NCBI GenBank assembly: GCA_026125385.1
Contig: JAHCLG010000014.1
Span: forward strand, 1-55,529
From: Legionellales bacterium
GTDB taxonomy: Bacteria; Pseudomonadota; Gammaproteobacteria; JAHCLG01
Direction of reading: 5' to 3'
DNA length: 55,529 nucleotides
Part shown: positions 10,020 to 17,942 of the stretch, piece by piece
Numbering within the stretch: position 1 is the first letter of the stretch
Layout: every line of letters starts with the position of its first letter
Program-made: the position numbers and the translations under genes
Notes under the pieces: generated by a model
The model's database searches: none
What the model was told of the DNA's origin: nothing
The model's input: only the letters and a program-made list of their open reading frames with translations

Positions 10020-10871
10020 TTACTTCAGCAAGACCCAAATTTCCGTGAGCAGTTCTGTTTCTGCCACTTCATGATCAAAATTATGGTAGCAGAAAATGCA
10101 GGGTAAATCGCCCAACTCCTCTCCAGATTGCGGAAGCCAATCACGATACAAACCGTAAATTGTATCGCCGATATTATCGCGGGATCCCTTATGAGTAGTA
10201 ACCGCATATCGACCCGCAGGCAATTCTCTTTCGATGACTTCATCGTTGAGTTTAAAGTCTTGCGGCACAGTAAGTGCTAAATCAAATTGCCATTCTTCTG
10301 CTGGGGTTTCTCGAGGATCGTGATATCCAAATCCAAAGGCTTCTCCAGCTTTAGGCTTTAAATTAATTGGCTGAGCTTTAGCCCAGGATATTAATTTATC
10401 CACCGTCATGGATAATTTCATTGGATCGCCATGATGTTCCATTACTGCCAATCTTCTTGATGGCAGATCTTTTATGGTGATGGTCATAATTTTTTTACCT
10501 TTAATATGCAATGAATACGGTGGGTTTTCCCATGTCCGCCAATTCGCTTTATGTCTAAAACTACTTGGCGATTGGCCACAAGCTTGTTTAAAAGCTCGGC
10601 TAAATGCTTCATGAGAGTCAAACCCCGCAGCCAAAGCGATGTTAATAATGGTATCTTCTTTTTGCACAATCAATTGGTGAGCAGCTCGTTTCAGCCGCAG
10701 CCATTTGATATAACTTTTCAAAGATACACCGGCGTGTGCGGTAAATAGACGATGAAAATGGTATTTTGAAAAACAAGCAATGCGACACAGTTCCTCCAGC
10801 ACAAGATCTTCATCCAGATGCTGGCCTATAAATTCAATCACTCTGTTAACACGTTCTTGGTAACTCATCAT
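10020..10871 (-). CDS. AraC-family regulator with GyrI-like effector-binding domain
   Basis: The 283-residue protein has an N-terminal AraC double helix-turn-helix (residues about 5-105; typical blocks LEELCRIACFSKYHFHRLF and IALAAGFDSHEAFSRAFKQACGQSPSSFR). The C-terminal domain is of the GyrI/SOUL-like ligand-binding fold (about 125-283; RRLAVMEHHGDP, FGFGYHDPRETP, ELPAGRYAVTTHKGS). This order matches the Rob/SoxS-like and DNA-gyrase-inhibitor-type regulators that sense small amphipathic compounds. It likely controls a stress or efflux response; no dedicated target gene is adjacent. The start is MMSYQERV or the second Met. The 345-bp region upstream holds its promoter. Confidence 0.9.
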   Translation of the reverse strand: MMSYQERVNRVIEFIGQHLDEDLVLEELCRIACFSKYHFHRLFTAHAGVSLKSYIKWLRLKRAAHQLIVQKEDTIINIALAAGFDSHEAFSRAFKQACGQSPSSFRHKANWRTWENPPYSLHIKGKKIMTITIKDLPSRRLAVMEHHGDPMKLSMTVDKLISWAKAQPINLKPKAGEAFGFGYHDPRETPAEEWQFDLALTVPQDFKLNDEVIERELPAGRYAVTTHKGSRDNIGDTIYGLYRDWLPQSGEELGDLPCIFCYHNFDHEVAETELLTEIWVLLK

Positions 10872-11216
10872 AACCCTAATTTTTTGTCTATCTATTCACG
10901 ACGTCAAGAATATAGGTAATGCAGATTTTGTGCTTGACCACTTTTGCTAAAATCTCGATAAACATTTAGTAGTACCACATACTCCGCATAATTTATACAG
11001 GCAAGAAACGGATGGGGTTATGGACGCGATGAAAGAATTTATTTTGAATCATGGCTAAGAAAATGCGCACACAAATTTCCGACATTGTCTATAAAAAATA
11101 CCGTCATTATATGTCATAATAACGCTATGGCAATTTTATGACTTGTGGAAATGGAGCAATAACAATCCCTTCTAATCTCAATCACGTTTTTTCACAAGAG
11201 CACAACACGGAGGTGT
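10872..11216. other. Intergenic region without a recognised gene
   Basis: This stretch lies upstream of the AraC-type gene (minus) and the 100-residue membrane protein (plus), so it should contain both promoters. An AT-rich start-proximal segment and a good ribosome binding site for the plus-strand gene (GGAGG at about 11209-11213) are visible. The tiny plus-strand frame beginning ATGGACGCGATG near 11020 has only 12 codons. I see no RNA gene or repeat. Confidence 0.5.
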
Positions 11217-11219
11217 GTG

Positions 11220-11519
11220 ATGAAATTACGGATTCATTCCATTGGCGTTAATTCTAACTACTTTCATAGCGATTTACGCAAAATTGGTTTAGCGTGTATG
11301 TTAGGCTGTTTAACGCATTTTTTTATGATTAAACAACCGGAACGCATCATTCCCTTGGTGGTAATTTTCGGTATTGGCATTTTCATTTGGCTGATTGGAA
11401 TTTGCGCTCCTTTACCTCATAGCAATGCTTATGAATATGCGCAATATCACGTGACGTATTCACCAATCCACCACGAACATGTTATTGAGGTGGCAGACAT
11501 AAAATATCGTGCGGAATAA
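11220..11519 (+). CDS. Small inner-membrane protein of unknown function
   Basis: This protein of 99-100 residues has a probable first hydrophobic helix at about 23-38 and a strong second one at about 45-63 (IIPLVVIFGIGIFIWLIGICAPL), followed by a hydrophilic His-rich tail (YHVTYSPIHHEHVIEV). A GGAGG site about 6 nt before the ATG at 11220 fits that start better than the GTG at 11217. I recognise no family. It lies about 120 bp upstream of adenosine deaminase on the same strand; a functional link is not shown. Confidence 0.6.
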   Translation: MKLRIHSIGVNSNYFHSDLRKIGLACMLGCLTHFFMIKQPERIIPLVVIFGIGIFIWLIGICAPLPHSNAYEYAQYHVTYSPIHHEHVIEVADIKYRAE

Positions 11520-11639
11520 AATTAAATCATCAGCCTGGATGTGAGTTCAGCCGTTAAAAATCCAATACGGCTATAGCAATTGCCCTGCAAAATTCGGTAT
11601 TATATTAACCCTTAATTTATGATTAAAAGCAGGTGCCAC

Positions 11640-12623
11640 GTGATCCCAAAAGCCGAATTACATGTTCATTTTGAAGGTTCGATTTTTCCCGATCTCGCGA
11701 AAAAGCTCGCACAAAAAAATAAAATAACATTACCCGATGAAATTTTTACGCCGCACAATACTTATGCCTGGAAAGATTTTAGCGATTTTCTCAACGCCTA
11801 TGATGTGGTAAGCCAAGTCATTCGCACTCCGGAAGATTATCGTGATATCGGCTACGAGTATTTAAAACGCTCCGCTCAAGAAGGAGTCATTTACACTGAG
11901 TTAATGCCCTCACCCGATCATGCAAAAAATTCAGGTTTAAGTTATCAAGATATGCTAGAAGGCGTGGTGGCAGGCATGCAAGATGCCAAACGAGATTTTA
12001 ATATTGAATCGCGGATTATGATCTCCGGCGTTCGGCATTACGGCATAGAAGCCTGTGAAGCGGTGGCAAAGTTAACCCAGCAATACCCCCATCCGCTCGT
12101 CACTGGATTTGGTTTAGGTGGAGATGAATTGAATTTCCCGCCGCAGTTATTTAAAAAAACCTACGCCATTGCCAAAGACGCCGGATTACAATTAACCTGT
12201 CACGCCGGTGAATGGGGCGCACCCGACACGGTTCGCACCGCGATTGAAGTATTAAATTTACAACGCATTGGCCATGGCGTACGCAGCATTGAAGACGATG
12301 CTGTCTTGCAATTCATTATCGATCGCAATGTTACCTTAGAAGTAGCGCCCGGTAGCAATATCAGTTTACGTGTCTATCCTAATTTTGCTGCTCATCCCTT
12401 ATTAAAATTACGCGCCAGAGGTGTGCGCGTTACGCTGAACTCGGATGATCCTCCATTTTTTGGCACGACTATCGGCCAAGAATATGAAACTGCGAAAACT
12501 CAATTTAATTTGACGGATAATGAATTAATCTCGATAACACAAAACGCTATCCTTGGCGCCTTTGTGGATGAAAACACACGTCAAGAATTATTGGCAAGAG
12601 TGAAAAAATTGACTAGGCAGTAA
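11640..12623 (+). CDS. add: Adenosine deaminase family protein
   Basis: This enzyme hydrolyses adenosine (or adenine) to inosine (hypoxanthine) in purine salvage. It is a TIM-barrel metal-dependent deaminase with all expected motifs in order: HVHFEG (metal-binding HxH), GLGGDE, HAGEWG (metal-binding His and catalytic Glu), RIGHG and NSDDPPFF (metal-binding Asp). An ATG at 11619 would add MIKSRCH. The GTG at 11640 follows an AGCAGG site by about 7 nt and gives MIPKAELHVHFEG, the usual family start, so I chose it. The C-terminus follows the standard family and the stop abuts the antitoxin pseudogene. Adenosine and adenine deaminases are hard to separate by eye, so the substrate is only probable. 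Confidence 0.88.
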   Translation: MIPKAELHVHFEGSIFPDLAKKLAQKNKITLPDEIFTPHNTYAWKDFSDFLNAYDVVSQVIRTPEDYRDIGYEYLKRSAQEGVIYTELMPSPDHAKNSGLSYQDMLEGVVAGMQDAKRDFNIESRIMISGVRHYGIEACEAVAKLTQQYPHPLVTGFGLGGDELNFPPQLFKKTYAIAKDAGLQLTCHAGEWGAPDTVRTAIEVLNLQRIGHGVRSIEDDAVLQFIIDRNVTLEVAPGSNISLRVYPNFAAHPLLKLRARGVRVTLNSDDPPFFGTTIGQEYETAKTQFNLTDNELISITQNAILGAFVDENTRQELLARVKKLTRQ

Positions 12624-12967
12624 TTTCGTCTGTTTTTCTTAGAGACAACTTGAAAAACCATAGGTTTTTGGTGTGAAGCGCCATAAAATCCAGCTGCGCT
12701 GAGTAATGCAACATAGTACTCTGCATCAAGATATTTCATCATAATAGGAATTAATTCCTCAGCTGGAATAGAACCCTATAATTTGTGTTTAGAAGATACT
12801 ATAACGTATAGTCTGTTAACTGGATTAATAAGCTTTCCAGCTCTTTTTAGTCGAGACAAACCCGCTCTTGCAGCACCATAAGAGAGGTTAAGAGCTTACA
12901 TGATCTCTTGAGAAGTAAAACATCTCTTACCGCCAGATCGTAATTTTTCAAGATACTCAATAAACAC
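12624..12967 (-). pseudogene. Remnant of an AbiEi-family type IV antitoxin
   Basis: Translating the minus strand from a GTG at 12967 gives a single uninterrupted reading register with two in-frame stops: FIEYLEKLRSGGKRCFTSQ..., then a stop, ALNLSYGAARAGLSRLKRAG..., a second stop, and GSIPAEELIPIMMKYL...ALLSAAGFYGASHQKPMVFQVV. This is the winged-helix N-terminus and start of the second domain of AbiEi antitoxins (the AbiE type IV toxin-antitoxin system, a phage abortive-infection module). The frame ends near KKNRR at the adenosine deaminase stop, so the C-terminal half and the AbiEii nucleotidyltransferase toxin are missing. No frameshift has occurred, which suggests fairly recent inactivation. 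Confidence 0.75.
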
Positions 12968-12970
12968 GAG

Positions 12971-13009
12971 ATGTCCTAATAGTGAGGTTTTTTATCACTA
13001 TTAGGACAT
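12971..13009. promoter_or_regulatory. 15-bp perfect inverted repeat upstream of the AbiEi remnant
   Basis: The arms ATGTCCTAATAGTGA (12971-12985) and TCACTATTAGGACAT (12995-13009) pair perfectly around a 9-nt T-rich spacer. The repeat lies 3 bp upstream of the probable GTG start of the AbiEi remnant. AbiEi proteins autoregulate by binding inverted repeats at their promoter, so a relic operator is the simplest reading. It could also be a mobile-element end. Confidence 0.5.
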
Positions 13010-13035
13010 ATAATTATTGAATGGTTAATGTGATC

Positions 13036-13497
13036 CTACCCCACCTCAATACACTGAAAAATACTTTGTTTGGCGATTTCTCGTGTAGCATATTGTTGCG
13101 TATAAATTAATTCTGTTTTTAAGGTATGGAAAAAACTTTCACTCACTGCATTATCCCAATAATTACCTTTACGACTCATACTACAAATAAAATTAAATTT
13201 TTTAAAAAATTTCTGATAATCGTGCGAGCAATATTGAGAACCCCGATCGGAATGAAATAACACACCGCGAGGAAAACCGCGTCGCCACAAAGCAATCATC
13301 AGCGCATTACAGACGAGATCTCGTGATAGGGTAGACTGAATAGACCAACCGAATACAGCACGCGAATACAGGTCAATAGCAACAGCTAAATATAACCAAC
13401 CTTCATTTGTCCAAATGTAACTAATATCACCGACCCACTTTTGGTTAGGATCATTTATCAGTTTGAAGATGAAGCGTTGGCAAAGTGGATCAGGGGT
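13036..13497 (-). mobile_element. IS3-family transposase (orfB) fragment
   Basis: One open register from 13497 to 13036 encodes the catalytic core of an IS3-type DDE transposase: NDPNQKWVGDISYIW (first Asp), HSDRGSQYCSHDYQKFF (second Asp) and GNYWDNAVSESFFHTLKTEL (Glu). The first part of orfB, all of orfA and the usual C-terminus after IEV are missing. The 3' end runs into unrelated sequence (VG, then stop). No terminal inverted repeats were found on either side, so this is a dead fragment. Confidence 0.85.
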
Positions 13498-13966
13498 TTA
13501 TAACATTTGCATTGAATATATTGTTCTTCCACATCAGATTAATAATTAATATCTTCGAGGGTGACGCTCAAATATTTTAAGCAAATTAATGAGGTTCTGG
13601 CTGCACCACGCTCATTACAACCGAATGCATTATCGCCCACCCAAAAATTTCAGTGGCTTCATTTTGCGATAGCAGCAGTATGTATTTTCTGATCTAATAA
13701 ATTTCAGTTTGAGTGAGTGGCCATCTATTTCAGCTTTAAAAGCATCGCACGCTTTTATTTTTAAATGTGGGAGTGAAGTAACGTAAATTCTGCCACGAAT
13801 GGTGTCGCTAACGAGACAAGTTTTTACTAGACTCGACAATTTTACGCAGACTTGTTTTTCCAAAATGTTTTCTATTGTCCTTAAATCCTTAAAAATCTCT
13901 CCTCAGGTACAAAACCTAAGGAGAGTAGTTACACACATTGGCTATCGGGCAAGCCTAGTTGGATTT
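13498..13966. other. Decayed region next to the IS3 fragment
   Basis: No convincing intact gene is seen. A 77-codon minus-strand frame (13630-13863, MEKQVCVKLSSLVKTCLV...) is rich in Cys and basic residues and has no recognised relative. A second minus-strand stretch near 13540-13630 reads GDNAFGCNERGAARTSLICLKYL before a stop and may be a remnant of another coding sequence. Confidence 0.4.
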
Positions 13967-14239
13967 TTAGTCGTTCTTAAGATTTAAATGCGTCTCATCA
14001 CAGGAAACAACAAATTTTTTATTCAACAAACTCTGATTCGATTCCCAACCGTAAATGTAACTAATTAATTTTTTATCTCTAACGCTAAAATCAGCCAGTT
14101 TATTATCATCATTAAATAATGCTTGTGCTGTTGTTCTATCTGTTTCTTCTGCTTCATTATCGTAAACGACTAACTGACATTGCGGATCACCGGGTGTAAA
14201 ATCTTGACTGAGCAATTGATAACGAGTGGTGTTTTCCAT
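13967..14239 (-). CDS. Small acidic hypothetical protein
   Basis: The frame encodes 90 residues from an ATG at 14239 that follows GAGGAA by 7 nt; a second ATG at 14254 would add five residues with a poorer site. The product is hydrophilic and acidic (DNEAEETDRTT, NDDNKLADFSVRDKKL) with two Cys-free halves and one Cys near the C-terminus. No signal peptide, membrane segment or recognised family is seen. It sits between the IS3 debris and the caspase-STAND gene, in accessory DNA. Confidence 0.45.
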   Translation of the reverse strand: MENTTRYQLLSQDFTPGDPQCQLVVYDNEAEETDRTTAQALFNDDNKLADFSVRDKKLISYIYGWESNQSLLNKKFVVSCDETHLNLKND

Positions 14240-14504
14240 AGCAATTTTCCTCATTTTTCCAAACTTGCATGTCTATTTTGCTCATTAATTGCTATAGCAA
14301 TAATGTAATAGCTTCAATGAGCAGGCTTTAACGGTGAGCAATATATTTGCTCACCCCTTATTGTTCCTTCATCATTATCCTGTTTCCCTTTCAACAGATG
14401 TGATGTTTGTCTGTAATAATTATGTTTTTTTTGCTATTTACCTCCCTCTTATGTTATTAAAATTTGATTGCATTGCTCACACATAGTAAAGACATAGCAA
14501 ACAC

Positions 14505-14624
14505 TTACCATTGCTTCAGATAATCCAGGTTGATAATTTCCTGTTGCTCATCTATTAAGTCGCGTGGATCCTCAATCATCACTGTAAAAATCCCTGCCCT
14601 TTTAGGATTGCCTTGTGGTGTCAT
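14505..14624 (-). CDS. Possible 39-residue small protein
   Basis: An ATG at 14622-14624 follows GGGAG by about 10 nt and opens a 39-codon frame (MTPQGNPKRAGIFTVM...) that ends at TAA 14505-14507. The start is basic and the second half acidic (IEDPRDLIDEQQEIINLDY). It has no homologue I recognise. Apart from this frame and the inverted repeat at 14760-14788, the 600 bp between 14255 and 14854 show only AT-rich intergenic sequence. Confidence 0.3.
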   Translation of the reverse strand: MTPQGNPKRAGIFTVMIEDPRDLIDEQQEIINLDYLKQW

Positions 14625-14759
14625 ATTTTATTCAACTCCCGTAATAAAAATTTTTTTGCTACTTAGTATTCTGTTTTTCTTTCTTAAAAATTAGTTTCTT
14701 GTTATATTTTTAAAAAATATGTAACCTAGCCTTTATTATTCATTTATTGAAAAATAAAT

Positions 14760-14788
14760 CAATATTTGATATATATTATCAAATATTG
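14760..14788. promoter_or_regulatory. 10-bp inverted repeat upstream of the caspase-STAND gene
   Basis: CAATATTTGA (14760-14769) and TCAAATATTG (14779-14788) are perfect complements around a 9-nt AT spacer, 66 bp before the ATG at 14855. The same 10-mer TCAAATATTG occurs once at 19509-19518, before the methyltransferase gene. The size fits a dimeric helix-turn-helix repressor such as the XRE protein encoded at 17388-17888. A smaller repeat (GTTCA/TGAAC, 14826-14840) lies closer to the start. Confidence 0.45.
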
Positions 14789-14854
14789 CTAATTAGTCAA
14801 CAGGTGATTGTAAAATAAAATTTTTGTTCATATTTTGAACTAAACTGGATATGT

Positions 14855-17515
14855 ATGAGAAAGACTTCTGCTATTTTAACAATCGGTATCAACAACTATA
14901 AAGACACCTCTTTTTCCCCTTTATCTTTTGCTATTAGTGATTCAGTAAAAATTAACAGACTTCTAAACGCTATTGAATTATATGAAAATTCGACTTCATT
15001 ACACAATGAACATGCTACTACTGCTAATATAATTAACGAAGTTAGTAAATTGGGCAAAAAATCAAAAAAAATATTTATTTATTTCTCAGGACATGGCGAA
15101 TATATTGATGGAATCTCTTACCTTTGCACGTATGATACTCAGAAAAGAGATATCATTAATACTGCTCTTTCTCTAAATAAATTAATTCAAATAATTAAAA
15201 AAGAAAATTTCACTGAAATAACTTTATTATTAGATGCTTGTGATCTTATCGTTGAGAAAATTAATATAGATAAAAAAATAAAGGTGTTTTCCCCCAAAGA
15301 TAGGGTTGCTTACGAAGATACACTATTAAGCGGAAGCCTCTTTACAAAGAAATGGATATTAAATTTTCTGCATAACCTTGACGGAAAAAATTTAAATATG
15401 AATCGTCATCAGAGAATTAAGAAAAATTTAGAAATCATATTCCACACAGAAAGCAATCAAGTATTAATACATGGCAAGTCTGGATTAGGAAAAAGTTACT
15501 TCTTAATAGAAACAGCAGAAAATGATAAAAATATTTTTTACATTTCTGTTCCTAAAATTAAAGGAATGACTTTTCAATTGTTATTGAATTTGATTAGTGA
15601 GGCCATAGCAAGCAAAATATCCAATAGAGATAGGCCATCTTTAGATTCAGATCCCGAAAGATATATTAGATTTTATGTTCAAAATAACCCACATGTCATT
15701 TTCATGGTTGATCATGTTGATCACCTAGGAAACGTCTTACGTCAAAGACTTTCTGAATTTTTGTCTGAACTTCCCGTGTGCAAAATATTAGCATCCCGAT
15801 ATAAACATTCATCATTGAAAAATTATAAACATTACAAATTCCCTGCTATGAAAACCCATGATATTGAAGAAACTCTTAGATTAATGGGAATTAACAATTT
15901 TGTAACCATTCGTCGTTGTAAAGAAATATCGAAAGGTAATTATTTAGAATTATTAAAAGTAATTAATGATCAAGAGCCATTGAAAAACCAAAATAAAAAT
16001 GAGATTTTTAGTAATCCATCTATGATAATCACTGTTTCATCTATCATTATTAGCGGCGGATTCGTTAACCAAGATTTATTCTGTAAAACAACTGGATCAA
16101 CAAATGGCGATTTGGAAAATTTAAAAAAACTAGGGATGCTAATATACCATCAAGGATTCTATTATCCACATGACTCTATATACGATCTCGACATTTCTGA
16201 AAAGTCAAAAGTCATTGAGGAAAAGGTATGTCATTACTGGAGGTCAGAAATAGAACTTAATACGAAAAACTATCCTGCCATAAAAAATTATATCTTAGTT
16301 TTGAAGCACCTTAATCCAAAATTTAATTCTGAAGATGAATCAACCTATATGAAAATTTTTGAAAGTCTTAATGGTAGGCAAAATTCCGCATTTATATTAA
16401 TGTTAAGTCACTATCTTGAAGATAAAGCGATATCATCAAGAATAAAAAATTTACTTATTGAGAAATTAATTGACATAGGTGAATTTGAAACAGCTCTACA
16501 TATAGTTAAATATGATTCTAATAATAGCTGCATTGAAATTGACATCCTAGAATCAGAAATTCTTTGGTGGTTAGGAAAGTTTGATGATTGCATAACTCTA
16601 GCTACTCATTTTTTAACAAAAAAAATTTCTAAAGAAGCTAAAGCACTTTTCAAGTGCGCAAGGGGAATAGGTTATTTTTTTATAGGAAAATGGGATGAAT
16701 CTCAAAAAGATCTAGAGTATCTTGTGAGCGATAATAATATTACTAAGAAAAAAGCTATATTTTTATCTTATTTAGTTTTAGCAACGATACAAGGACTACG
16801 AGGAACTAATTTTCCAGAGAGCGTTAAAAATTTTAAATTAGCAATTGATTATGCCAATGAATCAGGAAAACTTTATTGGCTTGCACTTACTTTCGGTAAT
16901 ATTGGTGAAATGTTATGGAAAGCAGGTTTTTATAAAAATTCAATTAATGCCCTTGAGATGGGAAGTCATTTAGCGTATATAACTGGGAACGATCCTGTAG
17001 AATTAGAAATGAATCGCAATTTGTTACATGCGTACCACTATTCCCGTCAATGTGACAAAGAGAGAACTCAGCTTGCTAGATTAGAAAACATATTTAAAAA
17101 GAACGTCGATAGCTATGTAAAAATGCAAATTATTAACACATTGGCGACTCATTACATTTTTAATGGTAACAAAAAATATCAGCCACTTATTAAAGAAGCA
17201 TCTGAATTAACAAAGGATAATTTAGAATATAAAATTTATACCCTAGCAAATAGAGCAATCGCAGACTTAAGTAAAGGAAAACAAAATACCGCAAAAAAAT
17301 TTATGGAGGAAGCGCTAAATTTATGTGAAAAAGGTTCAAATTGGCTTGCAATGAAGCAAATATTAGATGATTGGGATGAAGTAATTTTTATTCATCAGCG
17401 CAATCTAAACGGTTCACAACAAGTCTTTCAAAAATGGCATCAAATGCTTGGAAAAAAACTTCTACCATACCTTTCTCATCTTGAACTTTTGTGCAAATAT
17501 CTTGAACACATTTAA
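14855..17515 (+). CDS. Caspase-like / STAND NTPase / helical-repeat protein
   Basis: This 886-residue protein joins three parts. Residues 1-about 160 are a caspase-fold (C14) domain: ILTIGINNY at the start, the catalytic His80 in FSGHGEY and Cys129 in LLLDACD. Residues about 185-345 are a STAND-type P-loop NTPase: Walker A G207-KSGLGKS214, Walker B IFMVDHVD around Asp286, and LASRYK as a sensor segment. Residues about 480-886 are helical repeats of the TPR kind (ALHIVKYD, YWLALTFGNIGEMLWKAGFYKNSINALEMG). Such proteins are thought to oligomerise on sensing a ligand and release the protease, as in regulated cell death and several anti-phage STAND systems; that role is inferred here. There is no signal peptide. 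The last 128 bp overlap the convergent XRE gene. The DNA is markedly AT-rich. Confidence 0.85.
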   Translation: MRKTSAILTIGINNYKDTSFSPLSFAISDSVKINRLLNAIELYENSTSLHNEHATTANIINEVSKLGKKSKKIFIYFSGHGEYIDGISYLCTYDTQKRDIINTALSLNKLIQIIKKENFTEITLLLDACDLIVEKINIDKKIKVFSPKDRVAYEDTLLSGSLFTKKWILNFLHNLDGKNLNMNRHQRIKKNLEIIFHTESNQVLIHGKSGLGKSYFLIETAENDKNIFYISVPKIKGMTFQLLLNLISEAIASKISNRDRPSLDSDPERYIRFYVQNNPHVIFMVDHVDHLGNVLRQRLSEFLSELPVCKILASRYKHSSLKNYKHYKFPAMKTHDIEETLRLMGINNFVTIRRCKEISKGNYLELLKVINDQEPLKNQNKNEIFSNPSMIITVSSIIISGGFVNQDLFCKTTGSTNGDLENLKKLGMLIYHQGFYYPHDSIYDLDISEKSKVIEEKVCHYWRSEIELNTKNYPAIKNYILVLKHLNPKFNSEDESTYMKIFESLNGRQNSAFILMLSHYLEDKAISSRIKNLLIEKLIDIGEFETALHIVKYDSNNSCIEIDILESEILWWLGKFDDCITLATHFLTKKISKEAKALFKCARGIGYFFIGKWDESQKDLEYLVSDNNITKKKAIFLSYLVLATIQGLRGTNFPESVKNFKLAIDYANESGKLYWLALTFGNIGEMLWKAGFYKNSINALEMGSHLAYITGNDPVELEMNRNLLHAYHYSRQCDKERTQLARLENIFKKNVDSYVKMQIINTLATHYIFNGNKKYQPLIKEASELTKDNLEYKIYTLANRAIADLSKGKQNTAKKFMEEALNLCEKGSNWLAMKQILDDWDEVIFIHQRNLNGSQQVFQKWHQMLGKKLLPYLSHLELLCKYLEHI

Positions 17516-17888
17516 ATATAGTAGTAGCCAAATAAATTTTAGCTGAATTTTCTACATCTATTTTATAACGATCACATAATTTTTCAAGTTTCGTATAAAT
17601 TGTTGGAATGAGATAAATATCTACACTATCTGAATTTTTATTAGATAGGTCACTATTGGTATCGCTTATATTATCTTCATTTAAAAGCTTAGAGACTGGA
17701 ACTTTTAAAGCTTTAGCTAATTGAGACAACATATCAATTGTCATCTGTGTTTCACCACGTTCCATGCGGCCTACTTTCTGATAATCAACTCCCATTTTAT
17801 CTGCGAGATCGTGCAATGACATGCCTTTCTCTCTACGAACATCACGTAGTTTTAAAAGTATTTTCTTTTTTTCATCTGAATTAGGCAT
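17388..17888 (-). CDS. XRE-family helix-turn-helix regulator
   Basis: This 166-residue protein has an N-terminal XRE/Cro helix-turn-helix (residues about 10-68, KLRDVRREKGMSLHDLADKMGVDYQKVGRMERGETQMTIDML), an acidic Ser/Asn-rich linker (73-88) and a C-terminal helical domain of unknown type (about 90-166). Its last 42 codons overlap, on the opposite strand, the 3' end of the caspase-STAND gene. It is the last minus-strand gene of the run peptide-transporter-methyltransferase-hydrolase and follows the hydrolase by 54 bp. It is the natural candidate for binding the TCAAATATTG sites at 14760-14788 and 19509-19518. Confidence 0.85.
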   Translation of the reverse strand: MPNSDEKKKILLKLRDVRREKGMSLHDLADKMGVDYQKVGRMERGETQMTIDMLSQLAKALKVPVSKLLNEDNISDTNSDLSNKNSDSVDIYLIPTIYTKLEKLCDRYKIDVENSAKIYLATTIFKCVQDICTKVQDEKGMVEVFFQAFDAIFERLVVNRLDCADE

Positions 17889-17942
17889 TTTGAAATATCC
17901 TGCTCAATGATTTAAAGTAACCTATTTATTGTAAAATTATAT

